Source: Woeseiaceae bacterium (lineage in GTDB: Bacteria > Pseudomonadota > Gammaproteobacteria > Steroidobacterales > Woeseiaceae). From it: a DNA stretch of 64,000 nucleotides. Both the position numbers and the translations under genes were made by a program. The stretch is taken from positions 1 through 64,000 of the forward strand of contig JAJFKT010000002.1 of NCBI GenBank assembly GCA_021773075.1, given 5' to 3'. The notes beneath the pieces were generated by a model. That model saw only the letters and a program-made list of their open reading frames with translations. It ran no database searches and had not been told where the DNA came from. This document shows positions 35,250-43,336 of the stretch, in pieces; positions within the stretch are counted from its first letter, which is position 1, and the number at the start of each line of letters is the position of its first letter.

Positions 35250-36227
35250 CTATAGGAGTTCTTCTATCGCAGCACGTTCCTCACGCAATTCAGCTTCGGT
35301 CGCGTCCATACGTGTGCGACTAAAGTCGTCAATTGATAGCCCCTGAACGATTTCGTACTGACCCCCGCTGCAGCGAACCGGATAGGAATAGACGATCCCA
35401 GGTTCGATGTCATAACTACCATCGGCGGGTATCGCCATGCTCACCCAGTCACCGTCGGGCGTTCCGAGTGCCCAGTCGTGCATGTGATCGATGGCTGCGG
35501 AAGCCGCGGAAGCCGCGGAAGATGCGCCGCGTGCTGCAATGATCGCCGCGCCGCGTTGCTGTACGACAGGAATGAACTCATTCGCCAGCCAGTCCTGATC
35601 GACGAGTTCAGCGGCGCTGTTGCCAGCCACACTGGCATGATTCACATCCGGGTATTGCGTCGCGGAGTGATTGCCCCAGATCGTCATGCACGAAATATCG
35701 TTGACGTGACTGTCGGTTTTGGTGGCGAGCTGGGCCATTGCGCGATTGTGATCCAGGCGCGTCATTGCCGTAAAATTTCCCGGAGCGATATCCGGTGCAT
35801 TACTGCTGGCAATAAGCGCATTCGTATTTGCTGGATTGCCGACCACCAAAACTCGAATGTCCCGGCTGGCATGATCATTCATGGCTTTGCCCTGAACCGA
35901 AAAAATCGCTGCATTCGCCTCGAGCAAGTCCTTGCGTTCCATGCCGGGGCCGCGTGGGCGAGCGCCCACTAGCAACGCATAGTCGCTGTCTTTGAAGGCC
36001 GCATTCGGATCATCAGTCGCGACGATACCGGCGAGCGTGCTGAAGGCGCAGTCGTCCAGCTCCATAACAACGCCCTTCAGGGCCGGCAAAGCAGGCGGTA
36101 TTTCCAGCAATTGCAAAATAACGGGCTGATCTTCGCCGAGCATTTGACCAGAAGCGATTCGAAATGCGAGTTGGTAGCCGATTTGGCCGGCGGCGCCGGT
36201 AATTGTGACGCGAACGGGAGCTTTCAT
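35250..36227 (-). CDS. mdh: Malate dehydrogenase
   Basis: NAD-dependent malate dehydrogenase of the TCA cycle, 325 residues. It has the nucleotide loop [11 protein letters not shown] at the N-terminus, the mobile-loop Arg pair in [13 protein letters not shown] (about 88-100), [19 protein letters not shown] and the catalytic [12 protein letters not shown] (His about 187). This is the cytosolic, Xanthomonas/Burkholderia-type enzyme and not the E. coli type. Gly/Ala-Ser repeats near 235 ([10 protein letters not shown]) come from three near-identical 9-base units. It stands alone between fadE and the anti-sigma gene. Confidence 0.95.
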   Translation of the reverse strand: MKAPVRVTITGAAGQIGYQLAFRIASGQMLGEDQPVILQLLEIPPALPALKGVVMELDDCAFSTLAGIVATDDPNAAFKDSDYALLVGARPRGPGMERKDLLEANAAIFSVQGKAMNDHASRDIRVLVVGNPANTNALIASSNAPDIAPGNFTAMTRLDHNRAMAQLATKTDSHVNDISCMTIWGNHSATQYPDVNHASVAGNSAAELVDQDWLANEFIPVVQQRGAAIIAARGASSAASAASAAIDHMHDWALGTPDGDWVSMAIPADGSYDIEPGIVYSYPVRCSGGQYEIVQGLSIDDFSRTRMDATEAELREERAAIEELL

Positions 36228-36246
36228 CGTAATAGTTCCTGAAAAG

Positions 36247-36272
36247 GGATTTCTGTGGAAAGGATTTCTGTG
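36247..36272. repeat. Tandem 11-bp direct repeat in the mdh leader
   Basis: The 11-mer GGATTTCTGTG occurs at 36247-36257 and again at 36262-36272, one period of 15 bp. It lies 20-45 bases upstream of the mdh start and next to a 6-bp GGCCGG/CCGGCC hairpin at 36280-36302 that may end the anti-sigma transcript. Two copies on one DNA face are not quite in phase (1.4 turns). A regulatory role is only possible. Confidence 0.35.
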
Positions 36273-36328
36273 TATGTAGGGCCGGCGATTTTAGCACCGG
36301 CCGCGGTATCAGACACCGGTATTGACGA

Positions 36329-37048
36329 CTAATTCGACTCGAATTCGACAGTTTCGTCGGGGTATTCGTGAATTAGAGCCTCATACTCCCGATCTGCAGC
36401 ATCGATAGCGCCGCTGGCACGCAGTTGCGTGATGCAAGTCAGCCAGTTTTCGACGGATTCGCGTGCCTGTTCATCGCAGGCATTGCTGGCATCAGACTCC
36501 TTTTTCGCCTCCTCCCGTCCTGCGGGCTCACTCGCGACCTTTTCTCTGGCGGCGGACTGGGCAATGCCAGAGGGCGATGTCGCGTACGAGTTGAGTTTCC
36601 TCTTCAACGCTACATCCGACAGGTCTATTTCGACCACAGGCTCATCTTCGCTGACAGCAACAGGGCTGGGACTTTGTTGGGCGCGATCGCGAGCTTCGGC
36701 CCTTTCGAGGATGGCGTCGTCCCGACTTTGAAATTCTTCCTGTACCGAGTTCGGCCGATTCGACTCGGCTGAAGGTGGCGCGTCAATTGGAACAACAACG
36801 GTTTCAGGTGATGGCAGTTCTGTGAACTCGAGAACGATGGCTAGGCTTAGTCCGATAGTTGCGGCCCATGCAGCGGGCTTCATCCAGAGCGTAAACAGCG
36901 AATTGCCGGTGCCGCGAGCTCCTGCTTTGCCTGACGCCAACTGCAAAACGGCCTGATCCAGGTGTTCAGGCGTATTCTCACTAGCCAGCTCGCGATACGT
37001 ATTGGATACGAGCTCGTCCATCTCTTCATTATTTCGCTCGTTACTCAT
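36329..37048 (-). CDS. Membrane-anchored anti-sigma-like protein
   Basis: Single-pass membrane protein of 239 residues that overlaps the ECF sigma gene by 4 bp, the usual place for an anti-sigma factor. The cytoplasmic part (1-55) is acidic and helical and would bind the sigma factor. The membrane helix is about 57-76. The outer part has a Pro/Ser/Glu linker and a helical end with two cysteines 16 residues apart (NACDEQ...WLTC) that could form a disulfide. It lacks the zinc HxxxCxxC motif, so it is not a ZAS-type anti-sigma. Function is inferred from position. Confidence 0.7.
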   Translation of the reverse strand: MSNERNNEEMDELVSNTYRELASENTPEHLDQAVLQLASGKAGARGTGNSLFTLWMKPAAWAATIGLSLAIVLEFTELPSPETVVVPIDAPPSAESNRPNSVQEEFQSRDDAILERAEARDRAQQSPSPVAVSEDEPVVEIDLSDVALKRKLNSYATSPSGIAQSAAREKVASEPAGREEAKKESDASNACDEQARESVENWLTCITQLRASGAIDAADREYEALIHEYPDETVEFESN

Positions 37049-37683
37049 TGTGGCTCCTGAATAGCGTTGCGCAGCTTACTTACCGCATAGCGCAGTCGAC
37101 TTTTCGCTGTCTCTCGATTGCTGCCGGTCACCGAGGCAATCTGATCAATGCTAAGGCCCGCTTCCTCATGCAACAGGAATGCGTCCCGTTGTTCCTCGGG
37201 CAGAAGTAAAAGAGCCTGTGACAGGCGTTCCTTTGCGAGGCTGCGTTCGGTAATCATATCGGGTGACTCTGAATTATCCGCATGCGATTCGGGTTCAAGC
37301 TCGGTGTTATTAGAATGCCGCTTGTTGCGCCGTACGTGATCGATAAAACAGTTATGTGCCACCCGGTACATAAAGGTCGTAAATTTGGCGGTAGGACGAT
37401 AGCTGTCTCGAGCCTTGATGATCTTCCCCCAAACTTCCTGAAAGACGTCTTCAGCCGTGGCCGGGTGGCGGCTGAGGCGGAGCAAATACCGGTACAGGGG
37501 ATCCTTATGGCGTCGATACAAGGTCTCGAACGCCGCAGTATCGCCATCAACGTAGCGGAGCATCAGTGCACTGTCTTCTGGTCTGTGGCCCATGGGGGGA
37601 GCATAGGCTAGCGCAGCTGCGCTGCAAAGTGCGGGGTCTTGAGTGGCCAGTTCCTGAGCCGTTGCTTCCCTGGCAAGTGCCAT
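37045..37683 (-). CDS. ECF sigma factor (RpoE-like, sigma-70 family)
   Basis: Sigma factor of 212 residues. Region 2 is seen at about 40-110 (ALMLRYVDGDTAAFETLYRR, TAEDVFQEVWGKII, KFTTFMYRVAHNCFIDHVRR). Region 4 is at about 150-205 (LLPEEQRDAFLLHEEAGLSIDQIA, SRLRYAVSKLR). The ATG at 37683 has a good GGAG 8 bases upstream; an internal ATG at 37593 lacks one and would remove 30 extra N-terminal residues. It is co-transcribed with the membrane protein that follows. The regulon is unknown. Confidence 0.9.
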   Translation of the reverse strand: MALAREATAQELATQDPALCSAAALAYAPPMGHRPEDSALMLRYVDGDTAAFETLYRRHKDPLYRYLLRLSRHPATAEDVFQEVWGKIIKARDSYRPTAKFTTFMYRVAHNCFIDHVRRNKRHSNNTELEPESHADNSESPDMITERSLAKERLSQALLLLPEEQRDAFLLHEEAGLSIDQIASVTGSNRETAKSRLRYAVSKLRNAIQEPQ

Positions 37684-37756
37684 AAAATATTCTCCGGTTC
37701 TGCTGTACTAACGGCTGGCGGGGTGGTTTCGGGTTAGCTTGCACTACAGAAAGGGC

Positions 37757-37784
37757 TTGCATTGATATCGTTTGGTGTTATAGT
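37757..37784 (+). promoter_or_regulatory. Sigma-70-like promoter for the small exported protein
   Basis: TTGCAT (37757-37762), a 16-bp spacer and TATAGT (37779-37784), 52 bases before the ATG at 37837. It fits the housekeeping consensus well and rules out the longer reading frame that begins inside it. Confidence 0.55.
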
Positions 37785-37836
37785 CAACTACAACACCCAC
37801 TCACCAAGAGGCCGGGAAAGACTCCCGGAACAAGAA

Positions 37837-38088
37837 ATGGTTAAGCCAACCTTCAACTTTAATGACTACGTTAGCCTTGCCGTCATGCTACTCATGACGA
37901 CAGCCCTGATTTTTGGGCAGGCTGAGGCAAGCGCTGATAGATCGTATGGCGCAAACGTCGTTGAATCCGTGGTAATTTTCGACCACGAGGTGAAGCTTGA
38001 GATTAGCGGCTATCTGAGCGAACAGGTACTAAAAGTCGGCAAGGATATCGTTACAGATTTAGGTCATTTCCGTGGCGAAGACGAGTAA
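37837..38088 (+). CDS. Small exported protein of unknown function
   Basis: I do not recognise this 83-residue protein. The N-terminus MVKPTFNFNDYVSLAVMLL continues into a hydrophobic stretch ending AEASA, a plausible signal peptide or membrane anchor (cleavage near 34). The mature part is only about 50 residues: VVESVVIFDHEVKLEISGYLSEQ followed by a charged tail, with no cysteine. The gene has its own promoter, a good GGAA ribosome site, and a strong terminator 19 bases after its stop, so it is a monocistronic unit. It lies 97 bases ahead of the GntR/ABC operon. Confidence 0.65.
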   Translation: MVKPTFNFNDYVSLAVMLLMTTALIFGQAEASADRSYGANVVESVVIFDHEVKLEISGYLSEQVLKVGKDIVTDLGHFRGEDE

Positions 38089-38106
38089 AGTAGCGACGGA
38101 ACTTTC

Positions 38107-38140
38107 GCGCCGGCCCGGACTAGCGGGCCGGCGCCTTTTT
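38107..38140 (+). terminator. Rho-independent terminator after the small exported protein
   Basis: Perfect 11-bp GC-rich stem (GCGCCGGCCCG paired with its complement), a 6-base loop GACTAG, then C and five Ts. It is one of the clearest terminators in the window. Only 45 bases remain before the GntR start, so the regulator needs read-through or a very close promoter. Confidence 0.92.
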
Positions 38141-38184
38141 GGTTATCAGAGTACGAATCCTGATTCACAGGGAACGGATGGGTA

Positions 38185-38577
38185 ATGGATCCGAAATGGA
38201 ATGAAGATCAGCCGATTTATCGGCAACTCAGAGATCGGGTTGTTGCCATGATCCTTGAGGAGGTTCTCGGTGATGGTGATGCTTTGCCATCGGTCAGGAA
38301 TGTCGCCGCGGAATATCGGCTCAATCCGCTGACTGTCCTAAAGGGGTATCAGGAACTGGTCGACGAAGGGCTTGTCGAGAAGAAGCGCGGCAGAGGAATG
38401 TTCGTCAATGAGGGAGCTCGAACGATGTTGCTGAAAGCTGAGCGACAACGCTTCCTTGAAAAGGAATGGCCAAAGACCGTCGCAACCATTGCGCGCCTGG
38501 ATCTCAAATTAGCAGACTTGCTGAAAGAAGCGGAATCAAAACAATCATCTAAAGATTCTGGAGGGGAGAATGACTAG
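38185..38577 (+). CDS. GntR-family regulator, YtrA subfamily
   Basis: Transcription factor of 130 residues. The winged helix spans about 10-75: QPIYRQLRDRVVAMI, GDALPSVRNVAAEYRLNPLTVLKGYQELVDEGLVEKKRGRGMFV. After it only a short helical tail follows, as expected for the YtrA subfamily, which lacks an effector domain and usually represses its own ABC operon. It overlaps the next ATPase gene by 8 bp. What it senses is unknown. Confidence 0.9.
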   Translation: MDPKWNEDQPIYRQLRDRVVAMILEEVLGDGDALPSVRNVAAEYRLNPLTVLKGYQELVDEGLVEKKRGRGMFVNEGARTMLLKAERQRFLEKEWPKTVATIARLDLKLADLLKEAESKQSSKDSGGEND

Positions 38578-39427
38578 TCTCGTCAGCGCCCAAGGCGTGA
38601 CCAAGCAGTTTGGTTCATTTACTGCGGTCGACAACGTAAATTTCGAAATTGAAAGTGGCAAAATTCTTGGCTTAATCGGCCCGAATGGCGCCGGAAAGAC
38701 TACCCTGCTGAAGGCTTTGCTCGGGCTGACCGATTGTGAAGGTCAGCTATCAGTGATGGGCCTTGACCCCTTTAAGCAACGTAAGGAACTGATGCAGAAT
38801 ATCTGCTTCATTGCTGACGTCGCCGTATTGCCGCAATGGATCAGAGTCACGCAGTTGCTCGATTACGTTGAAGCCGTGCATCCAAACTTCTCACGAAATC
38901 GAGCCGAGGAGTTGCTGGCGCAAACCAAGATCATGTCCAATTCGAAGGTCAAAGAGCTTTCGAAAGGCATGATTACACAACTGCATCTATCAATAATTAT
39001 GTCGATCGACGCGAAGTTGCTGGTGCTGGATGAGCCGACTCTGGGTCTGGATATCCTGTTTCGCAAAGAATTCTACTCGAATCTTCTGAACGACTATTTT
39101 GATGAGGAGCGTACGATCCTGGTGACAACGCATCAGGTTGAGGAAGTCGAAAACCTCCTGACCGACATCATGTTTATCAACGATGGCAAGATTCTCCTGG
39201 ATTCGCCAATGGATGCCGTGGGCGACACCTATGTTGAGCTGGAGGCATCAGGTGATGGCGCTGAAACGGCTAGGGGCCTCGGCCCAATTGCAGAAAATCA
39301 AATGTTTGGCAAATCAATCATGTTGTTCGAGGGAATAAGCCGTGAACACCTTGAGGGCTACGGAGAAATGCGAACACCCTCGGTCGCCGATCTGTTTGTG
39401 GCCAAGATTAAGAGGGCGCGCTCATGA
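38570..39427 (+). CDS. ABC transporter ATP-binding protein
   Basis: ATPase of 285 residues with Walker A GPNGAGKTT (about 37-45), a signature VKELSKGMITQLHLS in place of LSGGQ, Walker B LLVLDEPTLGLD (about 146-157) and switch LVTTHQVEE. LSKGM is typical of YtrB/BcrA-like proteins paired with YtrA regulators. Gene overlaps on both sides tie it to the GntR gene and the permease. Substrate unknown; relatives respond to cell-wall antibiotics. Confidence 0.9.
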   Translation: MTSLVSAQGVTKQFGSFTAVDNVNFEIESGKILGLIGPNGAGKTTLLKALLGLTDCEGQLSVMGLDPFKQRKELMQNICFIADVAVLPQWIRVTQLLDYVEAVHPNFSRNRAEELLAQTKIMSNSKVKELSKGMITQLHLSIIMSIDAKLLVLDEPTLGLDILFRKEFYSNLLNDYFDEERTILVTTHQVEEVENLLTDIMFINDGKILLDSPMDAVGDTYVELEASGDGAETARGLGPIAENQMFGKSIMLFEGISREHLEGYGEMRTPSVADLFVAKIKRARS

Positions 39428-40341
39428 TTAACCACCAGCTAGCATTACTAAAGCGCGAAGTCTGGGAGCATCGTTCCATCTGGTTGACGCCTGTCGCCAT
39501 CGCGATCGTCGTTACTTTGGGTGTATTGGCGATGCTGATGTTCGCCTCAGGGTTTGCCGCAGAACTCGATATTGCGATTTTTGGCGCTCAGAACATTGCA
39601 GGTGACGCAGAACGACAAGCTATCTTGACGGGCTTTTTCCTGGGAACCTCCTGGCTATTCATTATCGCCCTCGCAATATTGACGATCTTTTACTGTTTGG
39701 ATTCTTTGTACGCAGAGCGCAAAGACAAGAGCATATTATTCTGGCGTTCTTTACCGGTAACCGATGCAGAAACCGTTATTTCAAAACTGATTACCGCGAT
39801 CATCATCATCCCGCTCGTAACCGTGCTCGGAATCATCGCGACACACCTGGTCAATTTAATCGTGACCAGCATCTGGGTTTCAATGAAGGGTGCCGACGGG
39901 GGCATGTTGATCTGGGGCTCGGTCGCATTATTTGATAACTGGATGGCCGCCTTTATCGTGGTGCTGGCAAGTGGCATATGGATGTCCCCTTTCATCGGGT
40001 GGTTCCTGCTTGTTTCGGCTTACACCAAACGATCACCTCTCCTGATGGCGTTTATGCCGCCGATTTTGATCGGCTTGCTTGAGGGAATCATACTTCGAAC
40101 CCACTTTTTTGCCGAAAATGTGCTCGCCCGTGGCGACGGACTACCCATCTTCCGAAGCGCCGACATCGACAACTTTTTTGACAAGGAAGAGTGGCGTGTC
40201 GCGGAGGGAGCCACTAGCTTGTTAGAGCATCTCGACGTCATGCAATTCCTTACGAGCTCTGGAATGTGGGCAGGAGTCCTGATTTGCGGCTTGCTCTCAA
40301 CGGGTGCGATTTACGTACGTCGCTATCGAGGTGAAAGTTGA
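39424..40341 (+). CDS. ABC-2-type permease of the GntR-linked transporter
   Basis: Integral membrane protein of 305 residues with about six helices (for example 22-46, 77-100, 125-150, 180-200, 200-225, 278-295). The extracellular-facing loop near 115 (RKDKSILFWRSLPVTDAE) is a pattern common to ABC-2 permeases of this type. It starts inside the ATPase stop codon (ATGA) and ends the operon. It is convergent with pspF, 37 bp away. Confidence 0.85.
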   Translation: MINHQLALLKREVWEHRSIWLTPVAIAIVVTLGVLAMLMFASGFAAELDIAIFGAQNIAGDAERQAILTGFFLGTSWLFIIALAILTIFYCLDSLYAERKDKSILFWRSLPVTDAETVISKLITAIIIIPLVTVLGIIATHLVNLIVTSIWVSMKGADGGMLIWGSVALFDNWMAAFIVVLASGIWMSPFIGWFLLVSAYTKRSPLLMAFMPPILIGLLEGIILRTHFFAENVLARGDGLPIFRSADIDNFFDKEEWRVAEGATSLLEHLDVMQFLTSSGMWAGVLICGLLSTGAIYVRRYRGES

Positions 40342-40378
40342 GCGGGCGATATTAGACAGTGCCCCTTAGTCAGCGGTT

Positions 40379-41389
40379 TCAGGGCTTGCTGCGAATGTTG
40401 AATTTTCGCAGCTTGCCTCGAAACTGGTGATAACTCAGACCCAGCAAATCAGCCGCCATGCGCTGATTGAATCGCGCCTTTTCCAGTGCAGCATTCAAAA
40501 GACTCACCTCCGTATCGATAAGTCTTTGCTCCAGATCAGTAGGCAATAATGGTGCTCTCGGCTTCGCTATATTGGTGGCAAGCTCTGGTTTTACCGCATC
40601 GACTTTGAACGGCGAATCGAATGGATCGAGTGCGAGCCTGGTGATGGCCTGATCCTGATCCGCCGAGCGATAAACAGATCGCTCGATCGTGTTCTTCAAC
40701 TCGCGAACATTGCCGGGCCACCTATTTCGCAGCAGTGCGGACGAGATCCGTGAACTGAATCCCGGAAAGTAGCTCCATTTCAGTTCACTTGCCATGTTCA
40801 TGGCGAACGCATGGGCGAGCGGCATAATGTCCTCGACACGCTCACGCAATGGCGGAACGGTGATCACGTCAAAGGCGAGCCTATCCAGCAAGTCATCTCG
40901 GAACCTGCCTTCAACCGCGAGTCGCTGAAGGTCGGCGTTGGTGGAGCCAACGATCCGAACATCCACCCGCAGCGTCTCGTTTCCACCAACACGTTGTACC
41001 TCACCGTATTCTATAGTGCGCAAGATTTTTTCCTGCATGCGCAGTGAAATCGTCGCCAGCTCATCGAGAATTAATGTACCGCCGTCTGCACGCTCGAAGT
41101 GACCGATGTGAGTTTTCGCAGCCCCGGTAAATGCCCCGGCTTCGTGTCCAAATAATTCCGACTCCAATATCGATTCAGTCAGCGCAGCGCAGTTGACCTT
41201 GACGACGCTTTGTTCCCAGCGTTCGGACAAAAAATGCAGACGGGATGCGATTAGCTCCTTACCGGTACCTCGTTCGCCAACGACCAGCACCGGTTTGGAG
41301 AGCGGGGCGGCCCGGGATACGTGTTCAAGCATTTCGAGAAAGATCGGTGCCTCGCCGATGATCTGTTGCGATTGAGTTCTCGGTAACAT
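40379..41389 (-). CDS. pspF: PspF, sigma-54 activator of the phage-shock operon
   Basis: AAA+ enhancer-binding protein of 336 residues with no N-terminal sensory domain, as in PspF. Walker A GERGTGKE (about 37-44), the sigma-54 loop ELFGHEAGAFTGA (about 78-90), Walker B GGTLILDE (about 103-110) and arginine finger region RFRDDLLDRLAFDVI are intact. A Fis-like HTH closes the protein (NQRMAADLLGLSYHQFRGKLRKF). It is divergent from pspA, whose promoter carries a sigma-54 site; PspA would inhibit it by binding. Confidence 0.93.
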   Translation of the reverse strand: MLPRTQSQQIIGEAPIFLEMLEHVSRAAPLSKPVLVVGERGTGKELIASRLHFLSERWEQSVVKVNCAALTESILESELFGHEAGAFTGAAKTHIGHFERADGGTLILDELATISLRMQEKILRTIEYGEVQRVGGNETLRVDVRIVGSTNADLQRLAVEGRFRDDLLDRLAFDVITVPPLRERVEDIMPLAHAFAMNMASELKWSYFPGFSSRISSALLRNRWPGNVRELKNTIERSVYRSADQDQAITRLALDPFDSPFKVDAVKPELATNIAKPRAPLLPTDLEQRLIDTEVSLLNAALEKARFNQRMAADLLGLSYHQFRGKLRKFNIRSKP

Positions 41390-41521
41390 TGGCTAATTAA
41401 GCCAGAAAATAGTGAAAATGACCACTTATTAGTTAAAACAACCAAATACGCATCCGCCAATTCGCTCCGGAAAGCGCTTCAATATCCTTTTAAAACAATC
41501 AGTTATACCGATTCCGCCCAG

Positions 41522-41538
41522 TTGGCACGATTGCTGCA
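41522..41538 (+). promoter_or_regulatory. Sigma-54 promoter of the psp operon
   Basis: TTGGCACG-ATTGC-TGCA: the invariant GG at 41524-41525 and GC at 41536-41537 are separated by exactly 10 bases, as in the -24/-12 consensus. It lies 40 bases upstream of the pspA ATG, in the pspF-pspA gap, which matches control by the adjacent activator. Confidence 0.88.
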
Positions 41539-41577
41539 ACTACTCGTGCAGGCATTACACAAACGAGAGGAACGACC

Positions 41578-42264
41578 ATGGGCATTTTCACGAGATTCAG
41601 TGACATCGTGAACTCCAATATCAACGCGATACTGGATAAGGCAGAAGATCCGGAAAAAATCGTCCGACTGATGATTCAGGAAATGGAAGATACGCTGGTT
41701 GAGGTACGGTCGGCGGCCGCACGGTCAATAGCCGATAAGAAAGACCTTAATCGAAAAATCGAAACCTTCGATCGCGATTTGCGAGATTGGGATCAAAGAG
41801 CGGAGCTTGCGATTCGCAAAGGTCGCGAGGATCTTGCGAAAGCAGCATTGGTAGAAAAATCGCGGGTAACTGCAGCAGTCGAAGTGCTGAAGCAGGACTA
41901 CCTGGCCGTCGACGAGGGACTGGCAAAACTTAATGAGGATATCGCGCGACTTGAAAGCAAACTGGATGATGCCAAAGTCAGACAGAAGGCATTGTTGGCC
42001 AGACACAAGACGGCGAACAGTCGACTGGCGGCACGCAAGAAAATTCACGATTACAAGATTGACGACGCAATGGTGCGATTCGAGCAATACACACGGCGTA
42101 TTGACGACGTCGAAGGAAGGGTCGAGGCATATGACCTGGGTTTACCAAAGGATTTAAATCACGAGTTCGCGGGCCTTGAGGCAGAAGAGTCGGTGAAGGA
42201 TGAACTCGATGCGCTGAAGCAGCGTGTTGCGGCAGATAATAAGACCCCCACAGCGGCAGAGTAA
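41578..42264 (+). CDS. pspA: PspA, phage-shock protein A
   Basis: Peripheral membrane ESCRT-III-like protein of 228 residues that stabilises damaged inner membrane and restrains PspF. It starts MGIFTRFSDIVNSNINAILDKAEDP, the amphipathic helix and hallmark of the family. Long coiled coil follows (about 25-185), with RLMIQEMEDTLVEVRSAAAR typical. The AGAGG Shine-Dalgarno is close to the ATG. First gene of the sigma-54 operon. Confidence 0.96.
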   Translation: MGIFTRFSDIVNSNINAILDKAEDPEKIVRLMIQEMEDTLVEVRSAAARSIADKKDLNRKIETFDRDLRDWDQRAELAIRKGREDLAKAALVEKSRVTAAVEVLKQDYLAVDEGLAKLNEDIARLESKLDDAKVRQKALLARHKTANSRLAARKKIHDYKIDDAMVRFEQYTRRIDDVEGRVEAYDLGLPKDLNHEFAGLEAEESVKDELDALKQRVAADNKTPTAAE

Positions 42265-42286
42265 GTAGATCTTGCAGGAGGATATG

Positions 42287-42580
42287 ATGAGTCGAGAAAC
42301 CTGGAATATGGACTATGGGCCGTTGCGCGGCTTCTATCGTGATCGTGAAAACGGCTGGGTCTTCGGCGTGTGCGCCGGAATCGCAGATCGCTTCAACTTT
42401 CGTACCGGTACGGTCCGAGTTATTGCCATAATTTCACTGCTGCTATTTTTCTGGTTAACGGCGGCTTTATATCTGAGCGCTACTATTCTGATCCGGGAAA
42501 AGCCGCTGGTCTACTCTGGGCGCAACAGCGAGAATGAATTCTGGCATCGATATAAGAGAGATCACTGGAGGCATTCGTGA
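42287..42580 (+). CDS. PspC-domain protein, short form
   Basis: A 97-residue inner-membrane protein with a PspC-like core: RGFYRDRENGWVFGVCAGIADRFN, then a helix at about 45-68. Compared with the next gene it has a shorter C-terminus and no coiled coil. AGGAGG lies 5 bases before the ATG at 42287, which selects this start over an ATG one codon earlier and a TTG further up. Probably transmits stress to PspA with the following PspC. Confidence 0.85.
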   Translation: MSRETWNMDYGPLRGFYRDRENGWVFGVCAGIADRFNFRTGTVRVIAIISLLLFFWLTAALYLSATILIREKPLVYSGRNSENEFWHRYKRDHWRHS

Positions 42581-43023
42581 TTAGCATGCACGCTGAAGAG
42601 GGTCGTCGGCTATACAGGGACAGAGATCGAGCTATTCTCGGTGGTGTCTGTGCCGGCCTGGCAAGTTTCCTGGGCTTCAATTTACGGGTTACCCGAATAC
42701 TGGCGTTTATCGCCTTCCTGATGGTGATGCCGGTCGCAATAATCGGCTATCTGGCAGCAGTATTTCTGATTCCCTCTGTTTCCAATGGGGGGGTCGAGGA
42801 ATCTACTGAAACGCGCGCGAGGCAGAGACGTGACGGGTGCCGCCGGACGCGACGCAAGGATCGAAAAGCTCGAAAAGAAAAACAAACTGACAACACCATC
42901 AGGTCGACCCTGGCGGCCGACATTGATCGCCGTTGCCAGTCGATGGATGAGCGTCTTGCAGAACTGGAGAAGCACGTTACGTCGAAGCGTTTTCAGCTTG
43001 ATCAGGAATTGAGCAGGCTCTAA
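42577..43023 (+). CDS. pspC: PspC, phage-shock protein C
   Basis: A 148-residue inner-membrane protein. The PspC domain shows RRLYRDRDRAILGGVCAGLASFLGFNLRVTRILAF and one helix to about 70. A basic linker and a C-terminal coiled coil follow (MDERLAELEKHVTSKRFQLDQ), a PspC hallmark. GTG at 42577 overlaps the previous stop and has GGAGG 5 bases before it. A run of seven Gs near 42787 suggested a frameshift, but the frame continues into the conserved end, so the gene is intact. Confidence 0.88.
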   Translation: MISMHAEEGRRLYRDRDRAILGGVCAGLASFLGFNLRVTRILAFIAFLMVMPVAIIGYLAAVFLIPSVSNGGVEESTETRARQRRDGCRRTRRKDRKARKEKQTDNTIRSTLAADIDRRCQSMDERLAELEKHVTSKRFQLDQELSRL

Positions 43024-43051
43024 TTGGCAGAACTAGCAAAGGGATGCGCCA

Positions 43052-43270
43052 ATGAACACTATGTTTTATGTCGTATGCATCGTTGCTGTGGTATTCGCAG
43101 CAGATAGCTACCAAAAGTACTTAAAAATGAAGCATGAAAAGAAACAACATGACCCCGAACTCGAAGAGTCACTGGCGAAGATCGAAATGCTGGAACAGCG
43201 AATTCGGGTGCTGGAGAGAATCGTTACAGAGAATAAGCGGGATATTGGCCGAGAAATAGACAATCTGTAA
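43052..43270 (+). CDS. pspB: PspB-like membrane protein
   Basis: A 72-residue protein with an N-terminal helix (about 3-18) and a cytoplasmic coiled coil containing LEQRIRVLERIVTENK. E. coli PspB has the same plan and a similar MRERIQALESILD. In E. coli the order is pspA-pspB-pspC; here this gene comes last. Identity is based on size, topology and that short motif, so it is moderate. A terminator follows 16 bases after the stop. Confidence 0.65.
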   Translation: MNTMFYVVCIVAVVFAADSYQKYLKMKHEKKQHDPELEESLAKIEMLEQRIRVLERIVTENKRDIGREIDNL

Positions 43271-43286
43271 CGTACCGGCAATCAAC

Positions 43287-43317
43287 AAAAAAGCCCGTCA
43301 ATAGACGGGCTTCTTGT
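43287..43317. terminator. Bidirectional terminator between psp and the convergent gene
   Basis: AAGCCCGTC and GACGGGCTT form a perfect 9-bp stem with an AATA loop. It is preceded by an A-run and followed by TTCTTGTT, so either strand can end here. It closes the psp operon and probably the minus-strand gene at 43337. Confidence 0.88.
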
Positions 43318-43336
43318 TCAAACAATTGCTTCTCAG

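Noticed and set aside
35490..35525. Nine-base triple repeat in mdh as a mobile or phase-variable tract
   Set aside because: It encodes the Ser-Ala repeats at a loop where other malate dehydrogenases also carry Ser/Ala runs, and nine-base units keep frame.
37762..37836. Upstream 25 codons of the small exported protein
   Set aside because: This stretch contains the promoter; the ATG at 37837 has the ribosome site and begins the signal peptide.
42785..43012. Possible frameshift in pspC at a run of seven Gs
   Set aside because: The annotated frame continues into the conserved KHVTSKRFQLDQ ending, so no shift is needed.
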